DNA from: Luscinia megarhynchos
Taxonomy: Eukaryota; Chordata; Aves; Passeriformes; Turdidae
NCBI GenBank assembly: GCA_034336665.1
Contig: CM067592.1
Span: 39,731,735 to 39,795,734, forward strand
Direction: 5' to 3'
DNA length: 64,000 bases
The number at the start of each line of letters is the position of its first letter. Positions within the stretch are counted from its first letter, which is position 1. Below the pieces are notes generated by a model that was given only the letters and a program-made list of their open reading frames with translations, searched no databases and was not told the DNA's origin. The translations under genes and the position numbers were made by a program. This document shows, one piece after another, positions 33,201 through 46,800 of this stretch.

Positions 33201-36140
33201 TGTCGCAGTGTGCACTTTATGTCACAGTAGACCTGACTTTCCTCCAAGGTCCCCAACAATCTCAAGAACTGAACCTGGCATTTTGTACAAACTAATATGA
33301 TTTAGAGTCTGCAGCCTCAGCCTACAACTCCCCTGAGGACACTAATCCTTCCTCTTGGTGGAAGCACAAGCAACATGTCCTGAAAACTATGGAGGCTTAG
33401 TGCTGTCGGCTGAACAACGCGATGGCTGCAGGACACCAGTATGGACTTCCCTTCAGCAAACACATGTGGTTTATAATTGTCACCCTTGCCCCCATCCCTC
33501 CAACAGGCTTAAATCCCTCTCCCTACTCCCACCTGATTCCAGATGCTATCTGTATTTTCTCTCTCTCGGGAAGCTCTTTAGAACATCTGCAGTGTTATTT
33601 ATCCCATTTCTATAAATCAAAGGTTAACAGTACAGCAGGAGAAGATAATCTATAAAAAATTGCAATCAGAGAAACAGCAAGTGCCCTGAAGGAAAGCTGG
33701 GCATTAATGATTGCTGTGGGCATCCCCTTGCATCCCAGACCAACCATCACCTTTTGTTTGGTTGGTTTATGGTTGAATTGTACACTTAGTTGTTCCTAAT
33801 TTTGAGATAAAATGCACTTTAGTAGGTAACACTTTGTTTACATACGTGACACAGAGCAGTGCTCAGGTATTTTGATTGATGCATAAGAGTAGAGGCACGC
33901 AGCTATGTATGTGTATTTCAGAAAGGTTAGGTGATCTACCAATCAAAAATGTTGAAGAATAATGGTGTAAGGAAGTAAAATGTAGATGATATGATGTGAT
34001 GTGAGGTTTCAGTTATGAGGAAGTTAGAGAGAGTTATTCTTGTAAAGTCATGTTGATGCATTCCTGAGCAAATTTCTGGCGCAATGTACTGCAAAAGGTG
34101 AAGCAGAGCATTTGCTGGTTCAACTGTCTCTAAGCTAAACAAAGCTCTGCTCCCAGCACTGGGCTTCTTAGGAAAAGCACATCAAGAGAACTGCATGTCT
34201 GGGTGTAGCACACAATCTGTGTTCTAAGTGGAAACACACCACAGAAAATATCTCTCAGCAAAAGATCACATTTCTTAACAATTTTGGAATGATTTGTAAA
34301 GGTCCTTCACATTACCCTTGATTTATGCCATTGTCTTCAGTGCCTCTTGCACAGGCTTTTCCCATATGGAGCCAATTAGTCAACTGGAGAGGCTTTTTAA
34401 AGAAAAAAATTGAAATCTTAATCTTAAAAGAAATAATAACATTTTGTCACTTCTAATAATACCAAAAGTCTTTAGCATATCAGGTAACCAAAACTAGCAG
34501 CATTCCTATGAAGTTGCTTAGTATTACTTCCATTTAAAAGATGAGAATAGCAAGAAACAAAACTTGCTATTTAGTTTAGTGTTTTTGAAAGTTTATGGTT
34601 ATATAAGGCTCAGAAGCTTTGACTCTTGATTCTCAGAACTCTCTTCTGAACTTTGCATTTATGTGACACTGTAATATGTTTTCTTGTAAATAGCAGAGTT
34701 GTAATAAGAACTCTTAATAATAAAAGTAATAAGAATAAAAGTCATAATTGTTTTCTGCTTTCAAAAAAATTTTATGCTGTTACTTGGAATTGATTTCATG
34801 TGGTGCAGCCACAAAAACAAATGAAAAACATGAGACCAAAAAAGTTTCATGACAGGGAAACCTTAACCATGAGAGACATACAAAAGGACTGTCAGGAAAA
34901 AAACTGAAATCAGTCTATTTTGAAATCATGTCTTTCTGAAGCACATATTTTATGATCCATATAATCACTATACCAGAGACCTACTTGGCCTGTAGCAGTA
35001 GTCGTTCAGAATTCCATTCCTTGCAAAGACTTCAGATTCCTACTAGGGATAGAAAAGACATATGAGATGACTCTGACAGATTAAAACTTCTATTCTCAAA
35101 AGAAATAATTACCTGGATTTTAGGTCTCTCTACCATTGTTTTAGAGATAGGTGCTTTGCTCAGAAAACTGTATCAAGTATTATACCTAGCATTTTTCAAA
35201 TATTAATATTAGTATATTAAAATGATATATGATTTTTTTAAACAATGTACCTATATGGAAGTGTGCAATGTTTAATCAGGAAAAACTATCCAATGCTTAG
35301 ATAAGTGTAATACTTAACATGGAAGAGTAGCATAAACTTCCAAAGCAAGAAAAGCTTACTGAGAGTCTCCATAATGTATTTAAAGGTATTGATTGCTCCA
35401 AAGCACCAAATATAAAATCTTGGTGCCAGGAAGATGCTGTAAAACATTCACTTATTCAAAAATGAAAAATGTTGAACAAGAAAACTAGAACAAAATCTGG
35501 GAAAGTACAGCTAGAATTGAAATCTCCATATTTTTTGAAATAAAGGAAAAATAACACATTTGTATTTGAACAGCAGTGATCAATTGGGAGTAAAGAAGCT
35601 TGCATCGATGTACTTTGCTTCCCAGGTTTCCAATCTATATTAATTTTCTTTAAATACACTGACAGATTTATAGTTTTTGAGATAAGAGGCACTACATCTA
35701 CTTTCCTTGATTTAGAAATACTTTTCATTTTTTGCAGTACTTTTTTGGAAACTTGACAAGAAAATGCACTTTGTGTTTTTCATTACAGACACTGTGATGT
35801 GCACTGAGGACGCATGTTGCTCAAAGATGTTTCAAAATTACAATATCATTTTAGTTACTCCATAATGAGTTAAAACACAATTTTATTCTAAAACATCAAA
35901 CTAAATATTTTTCTGCAAAACTTCCAAAATTTTTAAAATTATTTGAGGTCCTCTTAATACAATGAAGAGTAAACTGAAGCTTTAGATTCAAGCAATGTCA
36001 GAGTTCCAATTTTCATCAGATTATTATGCCTGAATTCAATACATGTTCAACATATTTGACTTACTATAAAGAACAAATCTAAAAATGTGCTGGATTTTAT
36101 TGATATTCTACTTATTAACTCAGGAACTGCACCATTAATC
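30230..36140. other. AT-rich intergenic DNA
   Basis: No supported gene. It contains the 20-bp palindrome at 32,614. Plus-strand ORFs at 32,339-33,086 and 33,355-33,655 lack domains and consistent splice signals. Confidence 0.6.
32614..32633. repeat. 20-bp perfect palindrome
   Basis: AAGCAGTTCTAGAACTGCTT is self-complementary over its full length. The core TTCTAGAA is the heat-shock-element type inverted unit, so a binding site is possible, but there is no gene close by. Confidence 0.9.
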
Positions 36141-36144
36141 AGTC

Positions 36145-36790
36145 ATTCCAACCTACCACCCAGCTCTCTCTCATTCCCCCTACTCAACAGGACAGGTGAA
36201 CCAAACATCAAGAAAAAGACCATGTGTTGACATAAGGACAGGGAGATCAGTCACCAGTTACCAGCACGGCCAAAACTGAATCAGCTTGTGGAAAATTAAT
36301 TTAATGTATTGACAATTAAGTGTGAGGTAAAAAGAAATACAAACAAGACTACAACCACCTTCCCCCCACTTTCCTCTTGTTTGGGGGTTTATCTCCATTC
36401 CTTCATTCCTGACTCCTCTACTCCTACACCTGCACACACACAAAAGTCATGGAGAGAATGGGGAACAAGGGCTGTGCTCTGCTCTTTACAATTTGTCTCT
36501 GCCACTTCTTTCTCATCGTGCTCTTTTCTTGCAGCAAGAAGTGGTTCTTTCCATGGAGTACAGTCCTTCACAAGCTTCTCCAAGGTGGCTCAAAGACTGG
36601 TGAAAGGGATATTCCATAGAACACTATGCCCAGTACATCAGCTGGGGAGAGTTGGCTGGAGTCATTCAACCCTTATTTTACATTCCAGTGTAGTAGAAGA
36701 AAAGTTACATTTATTTGCAGGTTGTGCAGTGCAAGATGGTGAGGGTTGTCGGGAATCTACAGCTGTGATCTTAGCAAAGAAAAGTTCAAA
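36145..36790 (-). mobile_element. decayed ERVL-type LTR
   Basis: The plus strand carries the antisense text of a widespread avian LTR family as I recall it: the pyrimidine-rich CTCTCTCTCATTCCCCCT, ACATAAGGACAGGGAGATCA followed by CACCAGTTACC, TTGTCTCTGCCACTTCTTTC and TTTCCATGGAGTACAGTCCT. The poly(A) signal of the family is mutated. Orientation is minus. Open frames across it (161 codons on plus) are not genes. Confidence 0.7.
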
Positions 36791-36799
36791 GTGAATGCT

Positions 36800-39465
36800 A
36801 TTTAACAAACGTAGTGTCAAATAGAAAGGGTGGACCTCTTTTTTTTTTTTTTTAACGAAGAATTTTTTTCAGTGATGATTTTATAATGTAGGCTGGTGAT
36901 GAAGACTGTCGTCTATTCAGCTTGCCAGACGACTTTCATCTATTCCCCTAATAGAACTCCCTATATTCTTATCACCTCCACTCTCATCAAAGGTATATTA
37001 TGAATATTATATTGATACATCTTACCCTATTTTTAAAAAAATTAAATAGTTACAATGCATGTAATACAAGATGGCCAAAAAAAAGTCTAGCAATTTCCTT
37101 AGAATACCATTGCTTGACAAATATGAAAGCTTAAAAAAATCCATTTTGGGTTCTGAAAATATGGCACTTCCAGATTTTTTTTTTCCATGAGAAGAATGCT
37201 AGGTAAGTTTGCTATCAGACTTTAGAAGGATCTACAGAGATAACGTGTTTCTTGGTGTTATGATTGAGTGTAGATGGATATCCTAACAGGTTAGCTTTCT
37301 TTACAGGTGTAGCTGCTTCTTTAATTCTAGAGTTGATTTTTCAAGAAGCACAGAGACCTACCTGGAATGTGTCATACTTAGGAATGCCTCTTTTTCCTAT
37401 CTCCTTAATTCATTGTTTGAAGGCAGCTTGGCTCAGTGATTGAGGTTCTTTGTAGTAAGTGTTATGAATGAACAGCCAATTCTGTCCCAAATTGAGTTCT
37501 TGGTGCATGCCATTTCAGGTCCCACTTCAGACTTCTTAGCTCCATAGAGGAGCATAGATTGAAACAGGGAGCAAAATGCAGGCTCAACACATTTCCTTTA
37601 GCAGTATCATTCTCAGTGGACATATAAAAATAGGAACTTTAATAAATACACATTGAAAAGTGTTTCCAGACATCGTGTGTAGACGTTGGTAGAAGAAATA
37701 TGTTAATAATTTCCAAAGTAAGGCCTCAGCATCAGGAGAAACAATGTATTTTGAAGTTTCCCTTACCTCCATCAGATCCCCTGAAAAAAATCCCAACAAC
37801 CTGAGGAATTCAGAATACGGGACAGGATATTTATTTCCACGGGTGCCCTGGGAGAATAACTGTGTGAACCTAAGTGACCCATAGCTGAGGTACCCACCCA
37901 TACACTAGGCTATTTATTCATGTTTTGTCTAATTATCTGTGTCTAAGTTTAGGTCAATAACTCTAAATGGAGCAACTCTGGTAAGAAAGACTAAGAGGTC
38001 TAACCTAGATCTATCCTAGAGATCTATCTTTTTAAAGAAAGGCACATACAAACCAAACACACACACAAAAAAAAAAAACCAATACATTTTTTGTATTTCC
38101 TTATAGTGGGAAACAGAAAAGTAAAACAGCTCCAAGAGGCAAAGTGTCACTGAATCAGATCACTTCTTATCTGAAAAGATGTGCAAATGTTTTGGACTGC
38201 TGCACCCATGGAGCAGTTGTGGGAAAGATCCAGCTCCCAGCAACACCTCAGCAGCCCCCACGGGTCTGGCATGAGACAGGCAGGGAAAGGTCACTGCAGA
38301 GGGATGTTGCTGAGTGGGTAGTCACAAGGCAGGCAGAAGGACGGTCACCACTGAGGCAACTGTGAAGAAGAAAGGGCAAGAGAAGGGCCAGAGGGCAAAA
38401 TCAGGACTGCTTTTGTAAATTAATGAGGTGAAGCATGGGAACTTTGAAACAATTCTAAGGCTAACCTCTAAAAGAACCTTTTTTCTTTTCAACCCCTAAA
38501 AGAACCTTTTTCTTTTCAACTTTCCCAATTTCTTAAAAGATTAATGACTTATTACTACACTTATCAGGATAAGACCTACTGAGTCTAGGTTGCTTCCTGT
38601 TACCATGGCTATTACAAACAGTGGTTGTTTACTCCCCTGATCATGAGCAGCATTAAAATTTTCCAGTTTCTCACGGCATTTATTTTGCATTACATGAGCA
38701 ATGTGAGTGCATTTTTCAGCAAAAGAACAGCATGGATGCTTAGGCTTAGGCTGTATGAAAACCTTTCATACATTGGCCGATTTTATGAATGCAGCTTAGA
38801 AGTTTCTGATACTGTGAAAGGGCTGTGCAAACTTTTTTGCTCACCAAGTTTGTGATTTGTAGTGTGATGAACAACCCACAAAGTGTTCAGCCAGCAACTT
38901 AATTGGGTCAGCTGGAACTCGCTCCAAATTTTATTTTCTCTAATTGTCTGCCAGATTAGAATTGGTGTTCCAGACTGATGAGAGAATGTATTGTCTTGCT
39001 TTGCTTTTGGGGGAAATGGGGAGGTAGAACGTACATGTAAATTTTGAGGATTGCATTTTCTTATTACTACTTAAGATATAACTGCTTTTGAGAATAAGAA
39101 TTTCATCAGCTTTGTTCAAACAAAGTGATTTTTACACATTTTTGTTTATATCTTTTGCTATGATGTCCTTGATTTTATAAATTAATCGTTATTCTGAGAT
39201 AAAACAACATGTATCAAGCCTGTAATTTCCAAAGAGGTGACATAAAATTATGAGGTTCAATAAACTTGATGCATGATGTGCCATTCCGCTTGTTTATTGA
39301 GAAGAAATATGAGATTAAATTAATGTCTCAGTCTCTTTAGACACATGTTTAAAAATCTGCATTTCTGGAAAAGGAAAGATAGACAAGTCAGTCATTTGCT
39401 GGGATTCCAAAAATGTCATTCTTGTGCAAATGCCATGCACTCTCCCTGGCCAGATGGAATACAGA
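36800..39465. other. intergenic DNA
   Basis: Starts with a poly-T run (36,838-36,853). A somewhat GC-richer piece lies at 38,190-38,400, without a recognised family. No supported exon. Confidence 0.6.
38465..38520. repeat. 28-bp tandem duplication
   Basis: CTAAAAGAACCTTTTTTCTT and its near copy CTAAAAGAACCTTTTTCTTT follow each other directly, each ending TTTTCAAC. The two units differ by one T and one or two bases. Confidence 0.85.
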
Positions 39466-39469
39466 CTCA

Positions 39470-39590
39470 TCTTTTTATTTCTATTTTCTATTTATTTTCT
39501 ATTTAATTTTTATTTTATTTTGTGTCTGATTAAATGTTTCTGTCTGATGTTTGTGTCTGATAAAATAATTTTTTTTTTTTTAATTAACTA
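39470..39590. repeat. T-rich low-complexity tract
   Basis: TTTTATT / TTTCTATTT variants followed by three spaced copies of GTGTCTGAT or TCTGTCTGAT and a poly-T run. Confidence 0.8.
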
Positions 39591-39694
39591 TGGGATTTAA
39601 AAATTACTGGTAGGCATATAGGAAGTCACTGGCACTGCTTGATACAAGTTTACTGACTTCACATTCAAGAGCACTGCATGGTTTTGTAAACAGT

Positions 39695-40125
39695 CTCTCT
39701 CCACCTTTCTTGTCGGCTCCCTTCAAAAGTGACCAAAAGGCCACAATTAGGTTACCCTGAAGCCTTCTTTTTTCCAGGATGAATAATCCAAATTTTCTCA
39801 GCCTTTCCTCACAGGAGAGATGCACCATCTCTAATAAATCATCTTGGTGGCCTCTGGGCCCCCTCCTCTGGATCACTCCAGCAGTTCCATGTCCTTCCTG
39901 TGCAGGGACCCCAGGGCTGGGTGCAGGGCTCCAGCTGGGGTCTCACAGAGCAGAGCAGAGGGGCAGAATCCCCTCCCTCCCCTGCTGCCCACGCTGCTTT
40001 GGATGCAGCCCAGGACACGTTTGGTTTCTGGGCTGGGAGTGCCCATGGCTGGGTCATGTCCAGCCTCTCACCCCAAGTCCTTCTCACAGGGCTGCTCTGA
40101 TCTGTTCATCCCCAGCCTGTGTTGA
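39695..40125 (-). mobile_element. CR1 LINE fragment
   Basis: Antisense CR1 text on the plus strand: CTCAGCCTTTCCTCACAGGA, GGATCACTCCAGCAGTTCCA, AGGGCTGGGTGCAGGGCTCC, TCCAGCCTCTCACCCCAAGT. It is 5'- and 3'-truncated, with no intact frame. Confidence 0.92.
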
Positions 40126-40129
40126 TATG

Positions 40130-43080
40130 ACATTCCCATCTACTTTCTGCCTTTTTGTCTTTTTTTTTTTCCCAACATGCCATAAGAAAAACATGCTATT
40201 AGCATCAGACCTCAGGCACTGGAGACACAGCTCAGCTGTGCTAGCAGAAAGTATCTCTGTGTGCCATGGTCTTAATTATAATGAAAGTGATTGCTGATGT
40301 GTATGATTTCAGTCAACTAAAAAAGCCACCCTAAACAGTCTCTGTGATTAGGAAGAATGTCTCACCATTCTAAACAATATATATATGAGTTTCACAGTCT
40401 GTGAAGTTTCGTAGAAAATTATGACTAGAAAGTGGAAAGCTCTGTTTGCACATGCAGAATTGCATTAAACAAAAAATATTATTAAAAATTAAGATTACAA
40501 ATCTTCATGCAATATGCTATATAAACCTGAATTACTCAATGGATTTCTTATTGTTTCCCCTGAGATCAGAACAACACCTTAAGGACCTACATCTAACACA
40601 CCATCTTTCTGCTCATATTCTTTACATACATTTTATATGTTACATGTTTATATGTTATATGCTTATATTTTATATGTTTCTTACATTAAGAAAATAACCT
40701 AGCTCTAAATGTAGTGAACACTCACAGGATACATTTAGTTGGATGGAAATATTTTTGTTATCATGAAGTATAAAAAGTGAGTTACACAGCTGGATAAATT
40801 TGGGCACGTTTTTGGTCTTTGCACAATAAGGGATTATATTGTACGTTGCTTTCTTAAGGCTGCTAAAAAAATGAATGACAATGCCTCTAGGGTCTTTAAG
40901 ATCCTTTCTGTGCCATTATATAGAGTACATTCAGTACAATTTATAACTCCTGCAGAGGATAAGAGTAATAATCAATTACCCTGATGTTACTATGACTTCC
41001 AGTTTAAAATTCCACAATGTATGTCACAATCTTTTAATTAGACCTCTGCTAAAGCACTAGTTCAGCACATGATAGCAGATTAATGATGATTTTTTTTAAG
41101 ACTACCATAGTCGAGAATCAGGAATTATTTGATTCAAAGATTTGAAGTAAAGTGAGCTCATGAATGAAAAATTTACCAGTTAATTTTGGCTTCAAGTTGA
41201 AATTCAAGCACTGAGCAGCATGTATATTTGTATACAATTCTATACTTTTTTTTCAAAGTTATCTCTGGAAAATGTAAGTTTTTTTAACATGTAAACCCCC
41301 AGACACCATGCATTCTTATTTTTAGGCTGAGACACGATACTGCAAGATGCACAATTAAGAAGCATTTCTTTGGAAACAAGTAGGATACAACTGTACTTTT
41401 AAAATGTTTTTTCTTTGAAAAGTCAGTTGACTGGCTTGAGCAGTTTATATTCCAGAAAATAAGGTGAAACAAACTGAAGACAGAACAGAATTTCTTCAAG
41501 AGAACTGATGCATAAGATGTAACATAAGGGAAAAAATCTTCTGCAAGTATTTATTCAAGTAACATTGTCCTCAAAAAAAAAAAAAAAAAAAACCCAAAAA
41601 AAAAAAACCAAACCCAAAACAAAACAAAAACAAAGAAAGAATGTTGAAATCAGAACTCTGAAGGAAGAAAATTTCAGTACTGCTTTAAATGTAAATCTGT
41701 GCTCCTCCATAAGGATGATAATACATATTATTTTCAAATGCTGCAAATTTTTTAATTCTCATAGAATTAGAGATAATATTTTTAATATTACCATCCTGTA
41801 ATGCACTTTTTAGGATAAGAAATACCTAAGTGTTAAATGTGCAGCTAGTGTAATGACCATTAAAAGCAACAGTACAAGAAGACATGAAATGACAGATTAA
41901 AGGTTACTGTGCTTGATGTTTCAAAGGATAAAAGTCTTCATTCATTCCTAAAACAGCACCATTGTTAGTTTACTTTCAGAGTAGGTCTTTTATATAATTT
42001 AAAGTTAAGACTAAATGCTAGTAAGCATATCAAAAATATGTACAATTTAATGCTGTTAACCCTGCAATTCTGTTGGTGAAAGACTGGAAAAACTCTTCTA
42101 TCACCTACTGCCATGGGAAAATGTTTGAAAAGCAGAGCAAGATTCTTCAAGCTCTAAAGTAAATTTGATATAACATGGAATTTGCAGGTTTTGTTAGTGT
42201 CTTTTTAGAGCCACATCACCATCTTTTGAGTTTTGTTTGAGTGTCTTGGTGTGCCAATAACTGTAGGAACATTTATGCCAACAACATCTAAAGTTTCACC
42301 AGACATAAGTCTTTTAAGCTTTGTTTAATAGAATTCGGGAATTCGAAAGTAATGTCGTTTTCTCATTTTTTAGTATGGGCAGTATTTGGATGTAAGTATA
42401 GGTCAGTGTGTTCCATTATTGGTTAAACTCTTTGCAAGATCTGTCCTTGGCACAATCTGTGAACCCAAGCTAGGAACTCGGCTTGTCCAGAACACTCTGC
42501 TGTAAAAAGGTGAGTAGCTGTCAAGGAGTGAGTGCCAGCCATGAAAAATGGAATTACTGAGTGATTGCCAGTAATGAAAGACAGGTCCTTGCCTGACAAA
42601 TGCTAGCTATGGGTCACTATAGCCTTTTCTCACTTTCCCACCTCAAAGAAGCTGAGCTTCTGGATGCCTCACAGGCACACAAACTGCTCCTTCCTCTGCT
42701 TTCTGTCCTCTATCCCCTTACACCACATGACTTCCTTGAAGGAATTGACCTGTCATTTGAAGATTGTAGATCTACAGAAACAAGTTAGGAATCATTGTGA
42801 TAATCAAATCTACAGTATCTGAAATGTTTGCTTCTTTCAGTGAGCTGAACAAATTTTAAAACATTTGCAAACACACACATGTAAATATTTCAGGCAGATC
42901 TAGTAGTGTTAGATAAATTATCACTTCTCACTATAATGTCTTACAACTCTGAGAGGGAAAAACATTGTAATTTCAGTTTTACAAGTCTTATGTCTCTCCA
43001 CTGATGCGGGCTATGCTGTTTTGTCTGAGGTTCAAAATCCTACAACCTTCCGGCAAATATTCTTTTTAGAAAGCTTAGGT
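40130..43080. other. AT-rich intergenic DNA
   Basis: Contains an imperfect TATATGTTACATGTT-type repeat (40,625-40,690) and an A-rich tract (41,573-41,640). No gene was recognised. Confidence 0.65.
41573..41640. repeat. A-rich low-complexity tract
   Basis: About 20 uninterrupted A, then A runs broken by CCC/CC/C. It could be the eroded poly(A) tail of a retroposed sequence, but no source sequence is recognisable beside it. It produces a false Lys-rich ORF. Confidence 0.85.
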
Positions 43081-43084
43081 TTGG

Positions 43085-43845
43085 AACACAGCAGGAAATT
43101 TTGCAGAGAGTCCTGCCCTTGGGTGACAAAAGCCCCATGGAAAACTACAGACTTTGGGTAGAGTGCCTGGAAAGGTGCCTGGTGGGAAAGAACCTGTGAG
43201 TCCGGCAAGGCTGAGGAGCTGAACATGAGCCAGCTGTGCCCAGCTGGCCAAGAAGCCACCCTGTATCAGCAATGATATCCCAACAGGAGCAGGGCAGGGA
43301 TTGTCCCCCTGAGCCTGGCTCTGGTGAGGCTGCACCAAACAGCTGCTGCACTTTGAATCCTGTGTACAGTTCAACAAGGACATTGAGGTGCTGGAGCGTG
43401 TCCAGAGAAGGGAAATGGGAGCTGGTGAAAGGTCTGGAGCACAAGTCATACAAGGAGCAGCTGAGAGAGCTGAGTTTGTTTAGCCTGGAGAAAAGGAGTT
43501 CGGGGGTGACTTTATTGCTCCCTACTGCTGCCTGAAAGCAGACTGTAGCCAGGTGGGGGTCAGCCTCCTGTCCCAGGTGACAAGCAGTAGGTCATGGGGA
43601 AATGGCCTGAAGATGTGCCAGGGGACGTTTCAACTGGATAACAGGAAAAATTTCTTCACCGTAAGATCCGTAAAACATTGGAACAGGCTCACCAGAGATG
43701 TGGTTGGGTCACCATCCCTAGAGATATTTAAATTATGTGCAGATGTGACACTTAGGCACATGGTTTAAGGGTGGACTTGGCATGGTTAGGTTTACAGTTA
43801 TCTTAAGGGTCTTCTTTTCCAGCATGAATCATTCCATAATTTAAG
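43085..43845 (+). mobile_element. CR1 LINE, 5'-truncated
   Basis: CR1 from the last part of ORF2 to the 3' UTR: GAACATGAGCCAGCTGTGCC, GAGCAGGGCAGGGATTGTCC, CTGGTGAGGCTGCACCAAAC, GGAGCGTGTCCAGAGAAGGG, TTTGTTTAGCCTGGAGAAAA, TGGAACAGGCTCACCAGAGA, ending near the CATTCCATAA tail. Frames are broken. Confidence 0.93.
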
Positions 43846-43849
43846 GTTT

Positions 43850-46800
43850 ATCTAATTTATCTTATCTAATTTATCTGTGTTCTTAGTCTTGCCCTTCACA
43901 GCATTTTGAGTCATGAAGGAGAAAGGCACCTCAAGCTAAGTCTGTTTCTGCAGGTTCATTATTTACTTGACACTAAAAGCCACAGGAGTGGCTTCCTTGA
44001 GGGCTTGTCCAAACAGGCTAGCAAAATGTCACAGCATTACTCTGTGAGTTCCAGCATGAAGGTCTGTTCAGAGAATTTTCTTATTACCTCAATAGAAGAT
44101 GTTATGTTTTTGTGCAATGGTATTTCTGGTTTCCCTTTGTTTTCCTTCACTGTGAGGTGTAAAATATTTATTCTGTGCACTGAAAGAAGTAAAAATCTTG
44201 AGAAGAAAAAAATAGGCAAACACGAAGTTACAGGATACATCAAAGTATGCACTCAAGAGTGATAAATTAATCCCATTTATTTTCTGACCTTGTAGCTAGG
44301 GTGGCATGGGAACATATTTGCCTTCTCAGTTTCTGAAGGCAGAAATAGGCAAATTTACAATGGCTTGAGGCTCTGGGTGTGGGGATGTTAACAGTTTTCT
44401 TAAAACTTTTTTTTTCATGTGGTTCTTCCAAAGATTCAAAATCAAAATCAAACACATTGAACAATCTATGAGCTGCTTTCAGCCCAAATAAACTTTTATT
44501 TTGCTTTTCCTTTCTTTACAATATGTTAGCTTACAGTAAAATGGCAAGATCAGATGAGTTGAAGTAAAGTATCAGAATTTCACTTCTGCTTTCCTGTCTC
44601 ATGTTAGCAATGACCACAGTGTATTTTATGACACAATTATGGGGAACATATTTGAGTGTTTCTGTTCTTTTCTCAGCAGACAAAAAGCACCTTTCTTAAC
44701 AGTCTTGTAGCAGAAGCCAAAAACTGTGTGGAAATATTGACCGACCAGTTTTCTCATCCAAGCTCACATTTTCTTGTCAGGTGCTGAAGATTCTCTGAGG
44801 CCTTTTGGTGCAATAATGTATGACATAGCCACGTATGTACATGAAACAAAGCGGGCAGGGGAGGGGGCTGATTGAGTTTATTAGTGTCTAGCTTGCAAAT
44901 TGAACAATTCTGAACAATTCAGCGTTCAATAAACGCAAGCCCGTACTTGAGGAAAGCGTTCAGGCTCAGCCAGCTTAGAAGCAAGGTGCTGCTGCCCCCC
45001 GGTGTCCGTCAGACACACGGGCTGGTCTGCAGGCACAGGAGCTCTGGCCAGGGATGTAACAGGTGGTCTGGAGAGAGGTGCTTGGCTGTCTGCTCTGTCC
45101 TTATCGCCCCATCACAGAAACCAGCAGGATTTTCTCACTCCGTTAACGCTCTAGGACGAATAGCCATTATTTACCTGGTCCCACAGTTCCTTTTGAAAGT
45201 CGTCTGAGCTGGTTACCTCTTCCAGTCTTTCCAATTAGAAATACAGCAAGTCTAACAGTGTCTTCAAATCCAGCTGGGATACAAAATCTCAAATAGTTTT
45301 TGTAATGACCCTTAGAGGGCTACTTTGTTCCATTGTTTGGATTCTTCTGGACAAAGAACTTGCTTACACAGATGCTAAAATTCTGACTCAGTTCTTTCTA
45401 ATCCATTATTCAATTTATTTCTTTATATGTAAATTCCAAAAAGAATAATTCAGGATTTTAAAGTGCTAAACATCTGGGGAAGATATGTTTAGTTTTATGT
45501 ATGTAAGGCAGATAATTGAATCTCAGCTTTATAAAAAACTCTGAACTCAGTGGAGCCTTATAGGAATGTTAAGATGCAGCTTCACCCAAAACTGATTCAG
45601 TAGGACATGGCTCAAATCATGACGGCTAAAATCTGCAAACTCATAGTAGATCAAAAATTCCTCTCTCTCATTAGAGGCAACAACCAAAAAAAATTGGAAC
45701 AAATAAAAATGTTATACTGAACAGCCTGACATTAAAAATCCTAAAATTTTCCATAGAAATAAAATTCCATCTGAGGTGGATAATAAGCTAATCCATCTAG
45801 GCAAGCTTTCTAAATGCTTACCCAGTTGGGAATATACGACAGACCACTACCAGTGTAGTATTTTCTTACTAAAAATACATGTTTAAATGTTTCCTAGCAT
45901 TTGCAAGTTTAATTTATTATGCAGGTCATCCTAGTCATGAAAGAAGCAAATGAGGGTACAGGTGAAGAAAAGTCCTTTCCTTTGTCTCATGCAATAAGCT
46001 ATGACAAGAACTGTATTTGACAAATACTTATATTAAGAAATATGACATTAAGAGGTCTTTACTATTTAATGGGAAGCTCAAGACTGCTTGAAAAATAAAG
46101 TTCACTGAAACTCCTTGAGGTTGGAAAAGCAGAAACATTTGGTGCTCCAAAAAACATCTTGGTTGAGGATATTTTTAATTGAGTGTTTTCTAGTAGAAGT
46201 AAAATGAAATTTTGTAAGGTGCACAAAGGTGATATGAAGTGTAGATACCTCTCTTCCCTTGCATTTTGCCTACAGAATCAAGGGAGTTTAGTAATGGGGT
46301 TATTTTCATAACCATCTGCCATCCTCTGTCCTTTGTTTCTGTTCTAAGTTAAATGTGCTTAACAGAATCAGAGGAACAACAAATTTTAGAAACATGCAGC
46401 ACTGTTAATAGTATACAAAGATTTTTCTTAGCCATCTTCCTTTTACATTTCTGTTTAATTTGTTGTCTAACGAGCAGGAATGGATGTGTTTATGCTATCA
46501 TGGTTAATAGAAGAAGCAAACATGATTGTTAAAACACTTTATTTATAAATTGCAGATAATAGCTTTAGGCCAGCAACAGAGCAGTCCTTGCAGTTCCCCA
46601 CTTACACCATGACAGAATTTCAACACTTTGCACCTGTGTTACTGAAGGAATTTGAATTCATATGGAATGCAGAAGTCACAAAGTCTGGGTTATGAAAGAA
46701 CGGGTTGTCCTACAGAGTGCATTCTGACCTTGGCTGCAGATTTGCATTTCCATTGTGAAGCACCACTCATTACAAATAAAACACAGCTGCTATGTAGATT

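Noticed and set aside
36309..36794. 161-codon plus-strand ORF
   Set aside because: Lies across a decayed ERVL-type LTR in antisense; no domain.
41555..41801. Lys-rich and Phe-rich ORFs
   Set aside because: Translations of an A-rich low-complexity tract.
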